From Vibrio tapetis subsp. quintayensis (lineage in GTDB: Bacteria; Pseudomonadota; Gammaproteobacteria; Enterobacterales; Vibrionaceae): DNA of 64,000 nucleotides. The DNA is taken from NCBI RefSeq assembly GCF_030409945.1, contig NZ_JAUFQV010000009.1, positions 1-64,000 of the forward strand, read 5' to 3'. Made by a program: the position numbers and the translations under genes. Within the stretch, counting starts at the first letter, position 1. Every line of letters begins with the position of its first letter. Below the pieces are notes generated by a model. That model saw only the letters and a program-made list of their open reading frames with translations. It made no database searches and was not told where the DNA came from. Below are positions 50,718 to 60,419 of this stretch, piece after piece.

Positions 50718-51599
50718 TTAGCGTTCTAGCATTGCAATGAGTTGCTCAAATTTGTGATGTTCATCAACACTTATCGTCACTTTGGTCTTTCCGTTTGCAC
50801 CACGCTGTATGGAAACCTGAGAGCCCAGCTTGTCTGTCAGTCTCTTAGACAGAACTTGTACTTCAGGATCGACAGGTGCTTTTTCCACCTCAACCTGTGG
50901 TGATAAGTATTTTTTCACTAATTGTTCAGTTTTACGCACTGTTAGCTGCTTGGCTACTACTTCTTTTGCAACCTCATATTGCAAATCAAGCTCAAGTGCT
51001 AATAATGCACGACTGTGACCCATATCTAATTTTTTTTCTGCTACAAATTGTTTCACGTTTGCTTCTAACTGATTCAAACGCAAAAGATTTGATACCGAAA
51101 CTCTTGATTTTCCGATCGCGTCCGCGACTTGCTGATGTGTGAGTTGGAACTCATTTTGAAGTCGTTCTAGTGCTTGAGCTTCTTCGATTGCGTTCAAATC
51201 TTCACGTTGAATATTTTCGATCAGTGCCATTGCGATGGCGGCTTTGTCTGTTACTTTTTTAATCAAACATGGCACAAGTTTTAACCCTGCTTGCTTTGCA
51301 GCGCGCCAGCGACGTTCCCCAGCAATAATTTCAAAGTGCGTTTCACTTACCTGCCGGACAACAATAGGTTGTATTACGCCTTGTGTACTGATGGATGATG
51401 CAAGTTCAGTCAGTGCTTCCGGCTCCATTTCTTTTCTTGGTTGATACACGCCAGTTTGCAAGTTGTGAACGGAAATATCTTTCAGTTCACCTTCCGTTGA
51501 CAAAGATTGACTATGAGAGATGGTTTGCTGTTTTTCACGAGCCACTGAACTGGTCGCCAGCAACGCATCGAGGCCTTTACCTAAGCCGCGTTTAGACAT
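50718..51599 (-). CDS. parB: chromosome-partitioning protein ParB
   Basis: A CTP-dependent DNA clamp that loads on parS sites near the origin. From the ATG at 51599 (MSKRGLGKGLDALLAT, after AAGGAT) it has 293 aa; the in-frame upstream extension is not supported. The GERRWRAAKQAG box (about 98-109; CTPase/Arg patch) and the helix-turn-helix VADAIGKSRVSVSNLLRL (about 157-174) are visible, and a C-terminal dimerisation domain covers about 240-293. It pairs with parA 31 bases upstream. As chromosome-I ParB it helps place the origin at the pole in vibrios. Confidence 0.97.
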   Translation of the reverse strand: MSKRGLGKGLDALLATSSVAREKQQTISHSQSLSTEGELKDISVHNLQTGVYQPRKEMEPEALTELASSISTQGVIQPIVVRQVSETHFEIIAGERRWRAAKQAGLKLVPCLIKKVTDKAAIAMALIENIQREDLNAIEEAQALERLQNEFQLTHQQVADAIGKSRVSVSNLLRLNQLEANVKQFVAEKKLDMGHSRALLALELDLQYEVAKEVVAKQLTVRKTEQLVKKYLSPQVEVEKAPVDPEVQVLSKRLTDKLGSQVSIQRGANGKTKVTISVDEHHKFEQLIAMLER

Positions 51600-51630
51600 G
51601 GATCTATCCTTATATCGGAAACGAAATGAT

Positions 51631-52404
51631 TTATGCTGGGATCTCTTCACGGCGAAGGATTTCGCCAGCGAGTGCTAAATAGGCTTTAGCTCCCGTCGAG
51701 TATTTGTCGTAGTACATAGCGGGTTTACCATGACTTGGCGCTTCTGCTAAGCGTACATTACGAGGGATAACCGTACGATACACCTTTTCGCCAAAATGCA
51801 ATTTAAGCTGATCAGAAACATCGTTTGATAGGCGATTTCGAGGGTCGTACATAGTGCGAAGTAAACCTTCAATTTTTAGGTTTTCATTCACTACGGCTGC
51901 AAGTTTGCTGATGGTGTCCATTAAGGCGGTTAACCCCTCTAACGCAAAGTATTCACATTGCATAGGCACCAATACTGAATCTGATGCAGCCATCGCATTA
52001 ATGGTGAGGAGGTTTAATGACGGAGGGCAATCAATAAAAATGTAGTCATAGCTATCAACGATTGGCATCAAGGCATTCTTTAGGCGAACCTCTCGAGCAA
52101 ACACTTCCATTAATTTGATTTCAGCAGCCGTGACATCACCGTTTGCAGCAATTAAGTCATAACCGCCACTGGTTCTTTTACACACGACTTCAGAAAATGG
52201 CGTATCTTCAACCAGTAAGTCGTAAGCAGTAGCATCAACCTGATACTTGTCGATACCACTCGCCATGGTTGCATTGCCCTGTGGGTCAAGATCGATCACC
52301 AACACTTTTCGTTTTGTTGCCGCCATTGAGGCCGCCAAATTCACACAGGTTGTTGTCTTACCGACACCGCCCTTCTGATTAGCAATTGATATGATTCTTC
52401 CCAC
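51631..52404 (-). CDS. parA: chromosome-partitioning ATPase ParA (Soj)
   Basis: A deviant Walker-A ATPase of 257 aa that moves ParB-parS complexes. The P-loop KGGVGKTTTCVNL (about 10-22, with the signature first Lys), switch I DLDPQGNAT (about 38-46) and Walker B IFIDCPPSLN (about 117-126) are present. No N-terminal DNA-binding extension is seen, so this is the short chromosomal (type Ib-like) form. It is co-transcribed with rsmG (11-base gap) and parB. Confidence 0.97.
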   Translation of the reverse strand: MGRIISIANQKGGVGKTTTCVNLAASMAATKRKVLVIDLDPQGNATMASGIDKYQVDATAYDLLVEDTPFSEVVCKRTSGGYDLIAANGDVTAAEIKLMEVFAREVRLKNALMPIVDSYDYIFIDCPPSLNLLTINAMAASDSVLVPMQCEYFALEGLTALMDTISKLAAVVNENLKIEGLLRTMYDPRNRLSNDVSDQLKLHFGEKVYRTVIPRNVRLAEAPSHGKPAMYYDKYSTGAKAYLALAGEILRREEIPA

Positions 52405-52415
52405 GTTAACCTCGG

Positions 52416-53051
52416 TTATTTATCCTTGCGCGCTAAGGTTACAAGATGTCGTTCACCTTCGAGCTCAGGAACTGTCAAAGCTTTGATGTTAGTCACAGAA
52501 CACCAATCCGGTAGTTGATCCAACTCGGTATCTGGACGCATTCCTTTCAATGCCAAAAATACCCCGCTTTTCGCTTTTGGTAAATGGTGACACCACTCTA
52601 CCATATCAACAACCGACGCAAATGCGCGACTTAAAACTGCATCAAAGCCCTCTTCAACATGAAAATCTTCGACTCGGCTCTGAACTGGCGTAACATTAGG
52701 TATGTCCAGCTCATGCACGACTTGCTTAATAAAGCGGATACGTTTGCCAAGGCTGTCAAGTAAGGTAAATCGTTTATCTGGGTTCATGATCGCTAATGGA
52801 ATACCCGGTAAACCAGGCCCCGTACCTACGTCAATAAAATATTCACCCGGTAAGTAAGGACTAACCACTATGCTATCAAGAATGTGTTTAACTACCATCT
52901 CTTGAGGATCGCGAACCGAGGTTAAGTTATATGCTTTGTTCCACTTATTTAGCATTTCAACGTAACCAACCAGTTGATCTCGTTGATGATCACTGACTTC
53001 TAGATCGGTTTGATCAATCAACTGATCAAGCTTGAGGCGTAAAGCGCTCAT
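52416..53051 (-). CDS. rsmG: 16S rRNA m7G527 methyltransferase
   Basis: RsmG (GidB) methylates G527 of 16S rRNA with S-adenosylmethionine. The 211-aa Rossmann protein has the AdoMet loop [16 protein letters not shown] (about 69-84), the acidic strand LLDSLGKR (about 92-99), and LSRAFAS (about 138-144). It starts one base after the mnmG stop, the conserved mnmG-rsmG-parA-parB order of many bacteria. Confidence 0.97.
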   Translation of the reverse strand: MSALRLKLDQLIDQTDLEVSDHQRDQLVGYVEMLNKWNKAYNLTSVRDPQEMVVKHILDSIVVSPYLPGEYFIDVGTGPGLPGIPLAIMNPDKRFTLLDSLGKRIRFIKQVVHELDIPNVTPVQSRVEDFHVEEGFDAVLSRAFASVVDMVEWCHHLPKAKSGVFLALKGMRPDTELDQLPDWCSVTNIKALTVPELEGERHLVTLARKDK

Positions 53052-53052
53052 A

Positions 53053-54945
53053 TTATAAGTCTCCCTTTTTCAGCTGACCTTTTTTCTTTAAGTGCACCAA
53101 AATAATTGAAATTGCTGCAGGTGTAATACCTGAAATTCTTGACGCTATTCCGATGGTCTCGGGTTTTGCTTGCTCGAGTTTAGCAACCACTTCATTCGAT
53201 AAGCCGCTAACTTGTGAATAATCGGTATCAACTGGAATTTGTGTATTTTCATGACGTAATGATTTTTCAATTTCATCTTGCTGACGCTGAATATAACCCT
53301 CGTACTTCACTTGGATTTCAACTTGTTCAGCCGCTTGAATATCTTCAATACTAGGAGTAAACGTATCAAGACTGGTCAACAATGAATAATTCATTTCAGG
53401 ACGACGCAATAAGTCTTCACCACTGGCTTCGCGAGACATAGGAGTTTTAAGTAATTCGTTAAGCTTGTCTATGCCTTCTGATTTTGGATTCATCCAAGTA
53501 TCTTTTAAGCGTTGACGCTCTTTTTCAATGTTCTCTACTTTTTCATTAAAACGAGCCCAACGAGCTTCATCTACTAATCCAAGTTCGTGGCCTTTTTCGG
53601 TCAAACGTAAATCAGCATTGTCTTCACGCAGTAGCAAACGATATTCAGCGCGCGAGGTGAACATACGATAAGGTTCTTTCGTGCCCATCGTCGACAGGTC
53701 ATCGATCAGTACACCCATGTAAGCTTGATCGCGACGAGGGTTCCAACCCTCTTTGCCTTGGGTGTATAAACTGGCGTTCAATCCAGCCATTAAACCTTGT
53801 GCAGCAGCTTCTTCATAACCAGTAGTACCATTGATTTGACCAGCGAAGAATAAACCATGAATGTACTTATTTTCATAGGTTTGCTTAAGATCTCTTGGGT
53901 CAAAGAAATCATATTCAATGGCGTAACCAGGGCGAACAATATGCGCATTTTCAAATCCTTTCATAGAACGAACGATTTGAACTTGAACATCAAATGGCAA
54001 GCTTGTAGAAATGCCATTTGGGTATAATTCATGTGTTGTTAACCCTTCAGGTTCAACAAATATTTGGTGGCTGTTTTTATCCGCAAAGCGCATGACTTTG
54101 TCTTCAATGGACGGACAATATCGAGGCCCGATCCCTTCAATAACACCGGCATACATTGGGCTACGATCCAAATTAGCACGGATCACATCATGAGTTTTAT
54201 CGTTGGTGTGCGTAATGAAACACGGTATTTGACGAGGTTGCTGGCTTCTATTGCCCATAAATGAAAAAACAGGTGTCGGGTTATCGCCATGCTGAGCTTC
54301 GAGCACTGAAAAATCGACACTTCTCGCATCAATTCTTGGCGGAGTGCCTGTTTTTAATCGATCAACTCTTAATGGGAGCTCTCTTAAACGGTCTGCCAAT
54401 GCGATCGATGGAGGATCGCCTGCACGGCCCCCAGAGCTACTTTCCATTCCAATATGGATCTTTCCACCAAGAAAGGTCCCGACGGTTAATACAACCGCTT
54501 GAGCGCGGAATTTAAGCCCCATTTGAGTTATAACACCGACAACATGATCATTTTCAACAATGAGATCATCAACGGACTGTTGGAAGAGGGTCAAGTTGGG
54601 CTGGTTTTCAAGAACATTCCGTACAAATGATTTATAAAGCGCACGATCGGCCTGAGCGCGAGTAGCACGAACAGCAGGTCCTTTCGATGCGTTTAATGTT
54701 CTAAATTGAATACCCGAATGATCAATAGCTTGAGCCATTAACCCACCAAGAGCATCCACTTCTTTCACTAGGTGACCTTTACCAATGCCGCCAATTGCAG
54801 GGTTACAAGACATTTGGCCTAAAGTATCGATGTTATGAGTGAGTAACAGGGTACGCTGACCTGTTCGTGCTGATGCGAGTGCGGCTTCCGTTCCTGCATG
54901 GCCGCCACCAACAATAATGACGTCAAAAATTTCGTGATAAAGCAT
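53053..54945 (-). CDS. mnmG: tRNA U34 carboxymethylaminomethyl-modifying enzyme MnmG (GidA)
   Basis: An FAD protein that, with MnmE, modifies the wobble uridine of certain tRNAs. The 630-aa protein opens with the FAD motif [18 protein letters not shown] (about 9-26). Family signatures [20 protein letters not shown] (about 47-66) and [20 protein letters not shown] (about 364-383) are visible, and an MnmE/tRNA-binding helical C-terminus begins near 550. It flanks the origin and reads away from it, as in other gammaproteobacteria. Confidence 0.98.
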   Translation of the reverse strand: MLYHEIFDVIIVGGGHAGTEAALASARTGQRTLLLTHNIDTLGQMSCNPAIGGIGKGHLVKEVDALGGLMAQAIDHSGIQFRTLNASKGPAVRATRAQADRALYKSFVRNVLENQPNLTLFQQSVDDLIVENDHVVGVITQMGLKFRAQAVVLTVGTFLGGKIHIGMESSSGGRAGDPPSIALADRLRELPLRVDRLKTGTPPRIDARSVDFSVLEAQHGDNPTPVFSFMGNRSQQPRQIPCFITHTNDKTHDVIRANLDRSPMYAGVIEGIGPRYCPSIEDKVMRFADKNSHQIFVEPEGLTTHELYPNGISTSLPFDVQVQIVRSMKGFENAHIVRPGYAIEYDFFDPRDLKQTYENKYIHGLFFAGQINGTTGYEEAAAQGLMAGLNASLYTQGKEGWNPRRDQAYMGVLIDDLSTMGTKEPYRMFTSRAEYRLLLREDNADLRLTEKGHELGLVDEARWARFNEKVENIEKERQRLKDTWMNPKSEGIDKLNELLKTPMSREASGEDLLRRPEMNYSLLTSLDTFTPSIEDIQAAEQVEIQVKYEGYIQRQQDEIEKSLRHENTQIPVDTDYSQVSGLSNEVVAKLEQAKPETIGIASRISGITPAAISIILVHLKKKGQLKKGDL

Positions 54946-55064
54946 GGACCGACCTCAGGTATTCAATGGGTTGATGATCTTTTCAAAAGGAGCAGTATTC
55001 TACCTTCTTTGGCTGCTTGTGAAAACGATTTTGGATCATGTGGCGTTATCTTTACTATATGTAG

Positions 55065-55101
55065 GATCTGTATATAGATCTTTTATTAGATCTATTATTA
55101 G
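55065..55101 (+). other. DNA-unwinding element: three 13-mers
   Basis: GATCTGTATATAG (55065-55077), GATCTTTTATTAG (55077-55089) and GATCTATTATTAG (55089-55101) share one base at each junction, giving an exact 12-bp period. Each begins with GATC, like E. coli L, M and R 13-mers. This is the likely site of duplex opening. Confidence 0.92.
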
Positions 55102-55114
55102 GGAAGCACGATCT

Positions 55115-55123
55115 TGTGGATAA
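55115..55123 (-). promoter_or_regulatory. DnaA box R1-like
   Basis: TGTGGATAA, the reverse complement of the high-affinity box TTATCCACA, 13 bases past the last 13-mer. Confidence 0.93.
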
Positions 55124-55220
55124 CTGGAAAATGATCAATAAGATCATCGGTTTTGATTAGATCAATTCTTGTGATCTTGATCTGATCATCACGAGGATTA
55201 GCTGGGATCAAAACGGCTAC

Positions 55221-55229
55221 TTATGCACA
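55221..55229 (+). promoter_or_regulatory. DnaA box R2-like
   Basis: TTATGCACA fits the consensus TTATNCACA. The position matches that of E. coli R2 (TTATACACA). Confidence 0.85.
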
Positions 55230-55255
55230 GGCGATCGTAATATTAGATCTTATTC

Positions 55256-55264
55256 TTTGGATAA
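55256..55264 (-). promoter_or_regulatory. weak DnaA-box-like site
   Basis: TTTGGATAA differs by one base from TGTGGATAA; E. coli oriC has the same TTTGGATAA between R2 and R4. Confidence 0.65.
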
Positions 55265-55294
55265 CTATAGGTTAATAACGGGATAGTTATCTAT

Positions 55295-55303
55295 TTATCC
55301 ACA
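55295..55303 (+). promoter_or_regulatory. DnaA box R4-like
   Basis: A perfect TTATCCACA at the right edge of the origin, the place of E. coli R4. Confidence 0.93.
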
Positions 55304-55362
55304 AGTGTGCTGCTCAATTAATCATCAGTTGAACGTGGTTTTCTGACTTATTTTTGTATTAG

Positions 55363-55393
55363 GCAAAAAAAAGGACACCAATAAGGTGTCCTT
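55363..55393 (-). terminator. intrinsic terminator between mioC and oriC
   Basis: On the minus strand AAGGACACC-TTATT-GGTGTCCTT is followed by a T-run (eight in all). It stands 22 bases after the mioC stop and would block mioC transcripts before they reach oriC. Confidence 0.92.
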
Positions 55394-55414
55394 GAGAGTG
55401 ACTTTTTATCAAAA

Positions 55415-55849
55415 TTAGAACGATTCAATGACTTCTTTTAGCCATACTTCAGCGGCATCTTCAGGTACTGGTGTGCTCAAAACGTCTATTTCGCAAGGCT
55501 CGCATATCTCGCTAGTGCCGATGTCTAACAGCAGTTCACGTGCCTGTTTTCCAGCTTCACAAAAGGTGTCGTAACTTGAATCTCCTAATGCCACAACCGC
55601 GAAACGGACGTTACTCATTCTTGGTGGCGCCGTTTGAATAGCTGCGAAAAAGGGTTTGATATTGTCAGGATAATCACCGGCTCCGTGTGTAGAGGTGACG
55701 ATTAACCAGGTTCCTTCAGATGGTATAGCACTGACTTCCGGCTGATTGTGGATAGTCGTTTCATGCCCGGCTTGCTCTAATAGGTCACTGAGGTGGTCAC
55801 CAACGTACTCTGCGCCGCCAAGGGTACTTCCTGTAATAATGTGGATCAT
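55415..55849 (-). CDS. mioC: flavodoxin-like protein MioC
   Basis: A 144-aa FMN-binding flavodoxin-like protein. The phosphate loop is [13 protein letters not shown] (about 5-17), and [11 protein letters not shown] (about 53-63) and [15 protein letters not shown] (about 88-102) line the flavin site. In E. coli, MioC is implicated in biotin synthase activity. Gene position next to oriC is conserved. Here a strong terminator separates it from the origin. Confidence 0.95.
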   Translation of the reverse strand: MIHIITGSTLGGAEYVGDHLSDLLEQAGHETTIHNQPEVSAIPSEGTWLIVTSTHGAGDYPDNIKPFFAAIQTAPPRMSNVRFAVVALGDSSYDTFCEAGKQARELLLDIGTSEICEPCEIDVLSTPVPEDAAEVWLKEVIESF

Positions 55850-55898
55850 TGTTCGTTCCTATGAGTACAGGTGGCCACATTAAGTGGCCATCCTAATG

Positions 55899-57260
55899 TT
55901 ATTTACCAATACAAAAAGAAGAGAAAATACGGCCTAGTAAATCATCGGAACTAAATTCACCCGTAATTTCATTAAGGTGTTGCTGCGCAATTCGTAGCTC
56001 TTCTGCCAAAATCTCACCAGCCATGTAGCTTTCCAATTGCTGTTGGCCTATATCTAGATGTTCCGCTGCGTGTGATAGAGAGTCCAGGTGACGTCTTCGG
56101 GCCATAAAGCCACCTTCTTGGTTGCCTGAGAACCCCATTATTTCCTTTAGGTGAGTTCTTAATGCATCTACGCCTTGTCCGGTTTTTGCAGAAAGGCGAA
56201 TAAGAGTAGGATCGTTTACATGACAGATCCCTAGGCCTTCATCGGTTTGATCTGCTTTATTTCGGATTACGGTAATGCCTATCTTTTTAGGTAAACGATC
56301 AACAAATTCAGGCCAAATATCACTAGGGTTTGTTGCAGCGGTAGTTGTGCCATCAACCATAAAGAGAACACGATCGGCTTGGGTTATTTCTTCCCATGCA
56401 CGTTCAATACCAATTTTTTCCACTTCATCTGACGCTTCTCGCAGCCCTGCGGTATCTATAATGTGCAGGGGCATGCCATCGATATGTATGTGCTCACGTA
56501 ACACATCACGTGTGGTGCCCGCTATGTCGGTGACAATGGCTGACTCTTTGCCAGATAACGCATTGAGTAAGCTCGATTTACCCGCATTAGGGCGACCAGC
56601 AATAACGACTTTCATGCCTTCACGCATGATGGAACCTTGGTTGGCTTCTTTTCTCACTTCCGACAGGTTATTGATGATGGTTTGTAAGTCATTACTTACT
56701 TTACCGTCAGCAAGAAAGTCGATTTCTTCTTCTGGAAAGTCGATGGCCGCTTCTACATAGATACGCAGATGTATCAGTGATTCCACCAGCGTGTTAATGC
56801 GTTTAGAGAACTGGCCTTGTAGTGATTGCAGTGCAGATTTAGCCGCTTCCTCTGAACTTGCATCGATGAGGTCAGCAATCGCTTCAGCTTGGGTTAAATC
56901 CATCTTGTCGTTTAAGAATGCGCGTTCCGAGAATTCCCCAGGTCGAGCGGGGCGTATACCTGGGATAGCCAAAATGCGTTTGATAAGCATGTCCATGACA
57001 ACAGGGCCACCGTGCCCTTGCAGTTCAAGGACATCTTCGCCAGTAAACGAGTGTGGGTTCGGGAAGTACAAAGCAATGCCTTGGTCCAACTCTGTGCCGT
57101 GTTCATCGGTAAAAGGTGTGTATTCAGCATAACGAGGTTTAAGGCTCTTACCTGTTACTTCAAGGGCGACTTGGGCCGCTTTTGGGCCTGATACGCGAAT
57201 AATACCAACGCCGCCTCGGCCTGGTGCTGTAGCTTGAGCAACAATCGTGTCTGTTGTCAT
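55899..57260 (-). CDS. mnmE: tRNA modification GTPase MnmE
   Basis: The partner of MnmG in wobble-uridine modification. The start at 57260 ([20 protein letters not shown]) is chosen by alignment; the longer in-frame form adds 22 residues upstream. 453 aa. The N-terminal tetrahydrofolate-binding domain (about 1-118), helical domain, and G domain with [12 protein letters not shown] (about 222-233), DIAGTTRD (about 245-252), DTAGLR (about 269-274) and NKAD (about 334-337) are visible. The protein ends with the required CIGK motif. Confidence 0.98.
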   Translation of the reverse strand: MTTDTIVAQATAPGRGGVGIIRVSGPKAAQVALEVTGKSLKPRYAEYTPFTDEHGTELDQGIALYFPNPHSFTGEDVLELQGHGGPVVMDMLIKRILAIPGIRPARPGEFSERAFLNDKMDLTQAEAIADLIDASSEEAAKSALQSLQGQFSKRINTLVESLIHLRIYVEAAIDFPEEEIDFLADGKVSNDLQTIINNLSEVRKEANQGSIMREGMKVVIAGRPNAGKSSLLNALSGKESAIVTDIAGTTRDVLREHIHIDGMPLHIIDTAGLREASDEVEKIGIERAWEEITQADRVLFMVDGTTTAATNPSDIWPEFVDRLPKKIGITVIRNKADQTDEGLGICHVNDPTLIRLSAKTGQGVDALRTHLKEIMGFSGNQEGGFMARRRHLDSLSHAAEHLDIGQQQLESYMAGEILAEELRIAQQHLNEITGEFSSDDLLGRIFSSFCIGK

Positions 57261-57346
57261 AAATAAGTGCCTAGTTAGTTTGATTGCCTTTGTTGATGGC
57301 AATAGTGAAGCTGTCATTGTTCGCAATTGTAATCAGCGAAAAACAA

Positions 57347-57370
57347 AAAGGCGACCAAAAGGTCGCCTTT
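57347..57370 (-). terminator. terminator after yidC
   Basis: AAAGGCGACC-AAAA-GGTCGCCTTT, a perfect 10-bp stem, followed on the minus strand by TTTTTGTTTTT. The arms are the same as those of the atp terminator at 43500. Confidence 0.9.
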
Positions 57371-57388
57371 GTTGAACATTAATTAGTC

Positions 57389-59014
57389 TTACTTAGTATG
57401 TAAGCCTTTCTTCTCCAGCGCTCGATAAATCAGAGTTTGCTGGATAAGCGTTACGATGTTCGATACTAACCAGTAAAGTACTAGGCCAGATGGGAACCAC
57501 AAGAAGAAGAAAGTAAACATAACCGGCATAAAGGTCATGATCTTCTGCTGCATTGGATCCGTCACAGTCGTTGGGCTCATTTTTTGAATCATGAACATAC
57601 TTGCACCCATCAATAGAGGCAGGATGTAGTATGGGTCTTGTGCCGACAAGTCATTAATCCAAAGGAAGAATGGCGAGTGACGCAATTCAACAGATTCCAT
57701 TAACGCCCAGTACAGGGAGATGAAAATAGGCATCTGTAGCAAGATAGGTAAACAGCCACCGAGTGGGTTCACTTTCTCTTTTTTGTACAGCTCCATCATT
57801 TCTTGGCTCATACGCTGACGGTCATCACCAATACGCTCACGCATAGCAGTAAGTTTCGGTTGCAGCATACGCATTTTAGCCATTGAGGTGTATTGCGCTT
57901 TCGTTAGTGGGTACATAGCGCCACGAACGATAAACGTCAGTACCATGATGGCGATACCCCAGTTAGATACAAAGCTTTGAATGAACGACAGTAAGCTATG
58001 CAGTGGTTTTGCAATAAACCACAACCAACCGTAATCCACTACTAGGTCAAGGTTTGGAGCAACTGCAGCCATGTCGTTTTGAAGCTTAGGACCAACCCAC
58101 AATGTTGCGTGGAAGTTAGCTTCTCCGCCATCGGCAATGGTTTTATTTGGCATACGTACGCCAATGTCACCCATATTACCAATTACACGAGTGTAAAGGC
58201 TGGTGCCTGGCTCTTCACGAGGGATCCATGCACTTGCAAAGTAGTGTTGTAGCATTGCCGCCCAACCTTTGCCATCTGGCAGGTTAAGTGACAAATTACG
58301 ATCTTGCATGTCATCGAAACTGTACTTTTTGTAACGTACGTCTTCAGTAGAGTAAGCACCACCGCGGTATGTTGGCATCGCTAGGTTGCCGCCAGTATCC
58401 ATCACGTTTTGACGAAGATGAGCGTACATACCTAATGTCGCGTTGTTGCCTGATTTGTTAACAACATCGTATTCAACTTCAATTGCGTAGCTGCCACGCT
58501 TGAATACGAATGTTTTTACGTATTCAAGGCCGTTTGCTGCGTAAGTAAATGGAATACGAAGCTCATCTTGCCCATTAGCCATAGTAAAAGATTGCTTCTC
58601 TACTTGGTAAGTTGGGCGGTTTGAACTGCTTAAATCGACACCTTGAGGGCCAACTAAACCACTTTGAGCGATGTAGCTGTGACCTTGAGTATTTTTAAGC
58701 AATACAAATGAATCTTCAGAATCAAGTTCAGCGTCATATTGAGTCAATTTAGCTGAAACAACATCACCGCCGAATGTGTCAATAGACAGATCTAGGACAT
58801 CAGTATTGATGCTAATGAGCTGAGCTGAAGGCGAACTTGATTGTGGTGCCGGATCTGCCAAGTCATCAGCAAAAGATGGCGCAGGAAGGGTACTGCTATT
58901 TTGAACCTGTTGAGTGCTTTGCGGCGCAGGATTCTTTTCAACTTGCCACTGTTGGTACAGTAAGAAAGAAACCATAGCTAAAGCAAGCAGCAGGATATTA
59001 CGTTGAGAATCCAT
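57389..59014 (-). CDS. yidC: membrane protein insertase YidC
   Basis: YidC inserts and folds inner-membrane proteins, alone or with Sec. The 541-aa protein starts [20 protein letters not shown] (signal-anchor helix), has the large periplasmic beta-supersandwich domain (about 60-325), and then the conserved core of five helices (about 345-530), with [20 protein letters not shown] (about 422-441) and [20 protein letters not shown] (about 502-521). It is encoded in the rpmH-rnpA-yidD-yidC run and is 2 bases from yidD. Confidence 0.98.
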   Translation of the reverse strand: MDSQRNILLLALAMVSFLLYQQWQVEKNPAPQSTQQVQNSSTLPAPSFADDLADPAPQSSSPSAQLISINTDVLDLSIDTFGGDVVSAKLTQYDAELDSEDSFVLLKNTQGHSYIAQSGLVGPQGVDLSSSNRPTYQVEKQSFTMANGQDELRIPFTYAANGLEYVKTFVFKRGSYAIEVEYDVVNKSGNNATLGMYAHLRQNVMDTGGNLAMPTYRGGAYSTEDVRYKKYSFDDMQDRNLSLNLPDGKGWAAMLQHYFASAWIPREEPGTSLYTRVIGNMGDIGVRMPNKTIADGGEANFHATLWVGPKLQNDMAAVAPNLDLVVDYGWLWFIAKPLHSLLSFIQSFVSNWGIAIMVLTFIVRGAMYPLTKAQYTSMAKMRMLQPKLTAMRERIGDDRQRMSQEMMELYKKEKVNPLGGCLPILLQMPIFISLYWALMESVELRHSPFFLWINDLSAQDPYYILPLLMGASMFMIQKMSPTTVTDPMQQKIMTFMPVMFTFFFLWFPSGLVLYWLVSNIVTLIQQTLIYRALEKKGLHTK

Positions 59015-59016
59015 CG

Positions 59017-59274
59017 TTAATTATCTCTGTCTTGTTTTTGGATTGGTGGGACGGGGTCATATCCCCCATCACTCAAAGGATGGCATTTTAATAGACGTTT
59101 GCCTGATAGCCAACATCCTTTTGCAAAACCGTGAGCTTTCAACGCTTCTAAGGCATATTGAGAGCAAGTCGGTGTAAAACGACAACGTGGTCCTAATAAA
59201 GGACTAATTATCCATTGATAGAGTTTTACCAACCCAATGGCTAACCACGTGAAGGGCGAGACAGGCGATGCCAT
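59017..59274 (-). CDS. yidD: membrane protein insertion efficiency factor YidD
   Basis: An 85-aa protein of the YidD family, linked to YidC-dependent insertion. The signature [20 protein letters not shown] (about 19-38) with three Cys, and GGYDPVPP near the C-terminus, are present. An N-terminal amphipathic helix may bind the membrane. Its start overlaps the end of rnpA by 34 bases, as usual for this pair. Confidence 0.95.
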   Translation of the reverse strand: MASPVSPFTWLAIGLVKLYQWIISPLLGPRCRFTPTCSQYALEALKAHGFAKGCWLSGKRLLKCHPLSDGGYDPVPPIQKQDRDN

Positions 59275-59597
59275 AATTTTTCTAGAAGCTTATACATTTC
59301 ATCATTGCTTAAATCCTGCGCGCTTTTTTTCGCAATAACAACAAAATCTTTGTTAGGAAGTTCATGTTGGATGTTACGAAAGCTTTCTCGGGTTAAACGT
59401 TTGAAGCGATTTCGACCAACGGCGGTTTTAATCTGCTTTTTAGGAACGGCTAAGCCAAGACGAGGATGAGAAAGAGAGTTCTTTCTAGCAATTATGGTGA
59501 AATGAGGTGAGCCTGCTCGATGAGCTTGCTGGAAGACATTTTGATAATGCTCGGGAGTTAACAAACGTAACTCCCGAGAAAAGGCTAGCTTATTCAA
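59241..59597 (-). CDS. rnpA: ribonuclease P protein component
   Basis: The protein subunit of RNase P, which matures the 5' end of tRNAs with the RNA subunit RnpB. The 118-aa basic protein has the RNR signature as [16 protein letters not shown] (about 59-74) and [13 protein letters not shown]. It is 12 bases from the rpmH stop and overlaps yidD. Confidence 0.97.
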   Translation of the reverse strand: MNKLAFSRELRLLTPEHYQNVFQQAHRAGSPHFTIIARKNSLSHPRLGLAVPKKQIKTAVGRNRFKRLTRESFRNIQHELPNKDFVVIAKKSAQDLSNDEMYKLLEKLWHRLSRPSRG

Positions 59598-59609
59598 AAT
59601 AATCAGAGA

Positions 59610-59747
59610 TTATTTAGAAAGGCGCTTACGGCCTTTAGCACGACGTGCATTGATTGTTGCGCGACCGTTCTTAGTTGCCATGCGAGCACGGAAGCCGTGG
59701 CTACGCTTGCGCTTTAGAACTGAAGGTTGAAAAGTGCGTTTAGACAT
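59610..59747 (-). CDS. rpmH: 50S ribosomal protein L34
   Basis: A 45-aa very basic ribosomal protein: [20 protein letters not shown], then [20 protein letters not shown] and KRLSK. The sequence is essentially identical to other vibrio L34 proteins. It is the first gene of the rpmH-rnpA-yidD-yidC run and is preceded by a structured leader and a good promoter (59934-59961). Confidence 0.97.
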   Translation of the reverse strand: MSKRTFQPSVLKRKRSHGFRARMATKNGRATINARRAKGRKRLSK

Positions 59748-59851
59748 GGTTATTACCTTTACTGATCAGTAGTGTTTAGGTTTCTGTTAAACCCGGCGTG
59801 GGATTATTATTACAGGCGATTATCTATATAGAAAGCGCGTGTGAAATCCGA

Positions 59852-59901
59852 CGCCTCTCAACAAAGAGGCGGAATTGTAATCACTGACTCGCAAAGAGTC
59901 A
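59852..59901 (-). other. structured rpmH leader with two hairpins
   Basis: Two perfect hairpins lie in tandem in the rpmH 5' leader: CGCCTCT / AGAGGCG (59852-59871) and TGACTC / GAGTCA (59885-59901). Neither is followed by a U-run on the transcribed strand. They may allow control of L34 or rnpA synthesis. Confidence 0.6.
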
Positions 59902-59933
59902 ATAATTGGTCTAACTAAAATTCCGGTCGACGA

Positions 59934-59961
59934 ATTATACGGTTTGTAATCCAGAGCGCAA
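59934..59961 (-). promoter_or_regulatory. rpmH promoter
   Basis: Minus-strand TTGCGC (59956-59961), 16-bp spacer, TATAAT (59934-59939), about 190 bases upstream of rpmH. Confidence 0.72.
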
Positions 59962-60145
59962 GGATCCTTAACCGATCGCTGTGAGTTTTCTGTTGTTTCT
60001 CGGTGACAAAGCTGTGGAAGAATCTATAAAACAATCAGTTACTGTTGGGTAAAAATAGTAAATTAATTATGTCAAAAGTAAGTAAACAAAGGTGATTGAG
60101 CACTATTATGGATAAAACGAGTGACATATAGAGATAAAAATCCCC

Positions 60146-60330
60146 TGTGGACAAAAAAAAGCGAATTATTTTTGTGGGTGTGGATTTTTCGATCCCTTAG
60201 ATGGTTGTTGGTCTTGCGAGGCAATAAAGATCGTCAAAAAGGAGAACGATTGTGAGTAAATTTGGGGACAACGATGTAGATCTTACTTATTCAAGGTGAC
60301 AAATTGTGAATAACTTCGATCTTATTCACT
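60146..60330. promoter_or_regulatory. dnaA control region with DnaA boxes
   Basis: The 672-bp gap 59748-60419 between divergent rpmH and dnaA holds, ahead of dnaA, one consensus DnaA box (TGTGAATAA, 60305-60313) and three one-mismatch sites: TGTGGACAA (60146-60154), TGTGAGTAA (60251-60259) and TTATTCACT (60322-60330). Several GATC sites are interspersed. This fits autorepression of dnaA by DnaA. I could not assign a single clear -35/-10 pair. Confidence 0.7.
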
Positions 60331-60419
60331 GGATCTGCGATCATTTGCTGGTGATCTGCGATTCAGGGCGCTAGAATTAGCGACCTTTTCCAAAATAACT
60401 TAGTCAGAGTGAGGGCACC

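Larger units (their letters stand above)
55034..55303. other. oriC: chromosomal replication origin oriC (chromosome I type)
   Basis: The 469-bp gap between mnmG and mioC holds an origin with the E. coli plan. From left: three 13-mers at 55065-55101, DnaA box R1-like TGTGGATAA (55115-55123), R2-like TTATGCACA (55221-55229), TTTGGATAA (55256-55264) and R4-like TTATCCACA (55295-55303). Fourteen GATC sites fall in 55034-55249, as expected for Dam/SeqA control. Two boxes match the DnaA consensus TTATNCACA exactly in the R1/R4 positions. No gene is seen in this interval. Confidence 0.97.

Noticed and set aside
51049-51058. parS-like TGTTTCACGT inside parB
   Set aside because: Only the first ten bases match the 16-bp palindrome; the second half has no match. 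No full parS site was found in the window.
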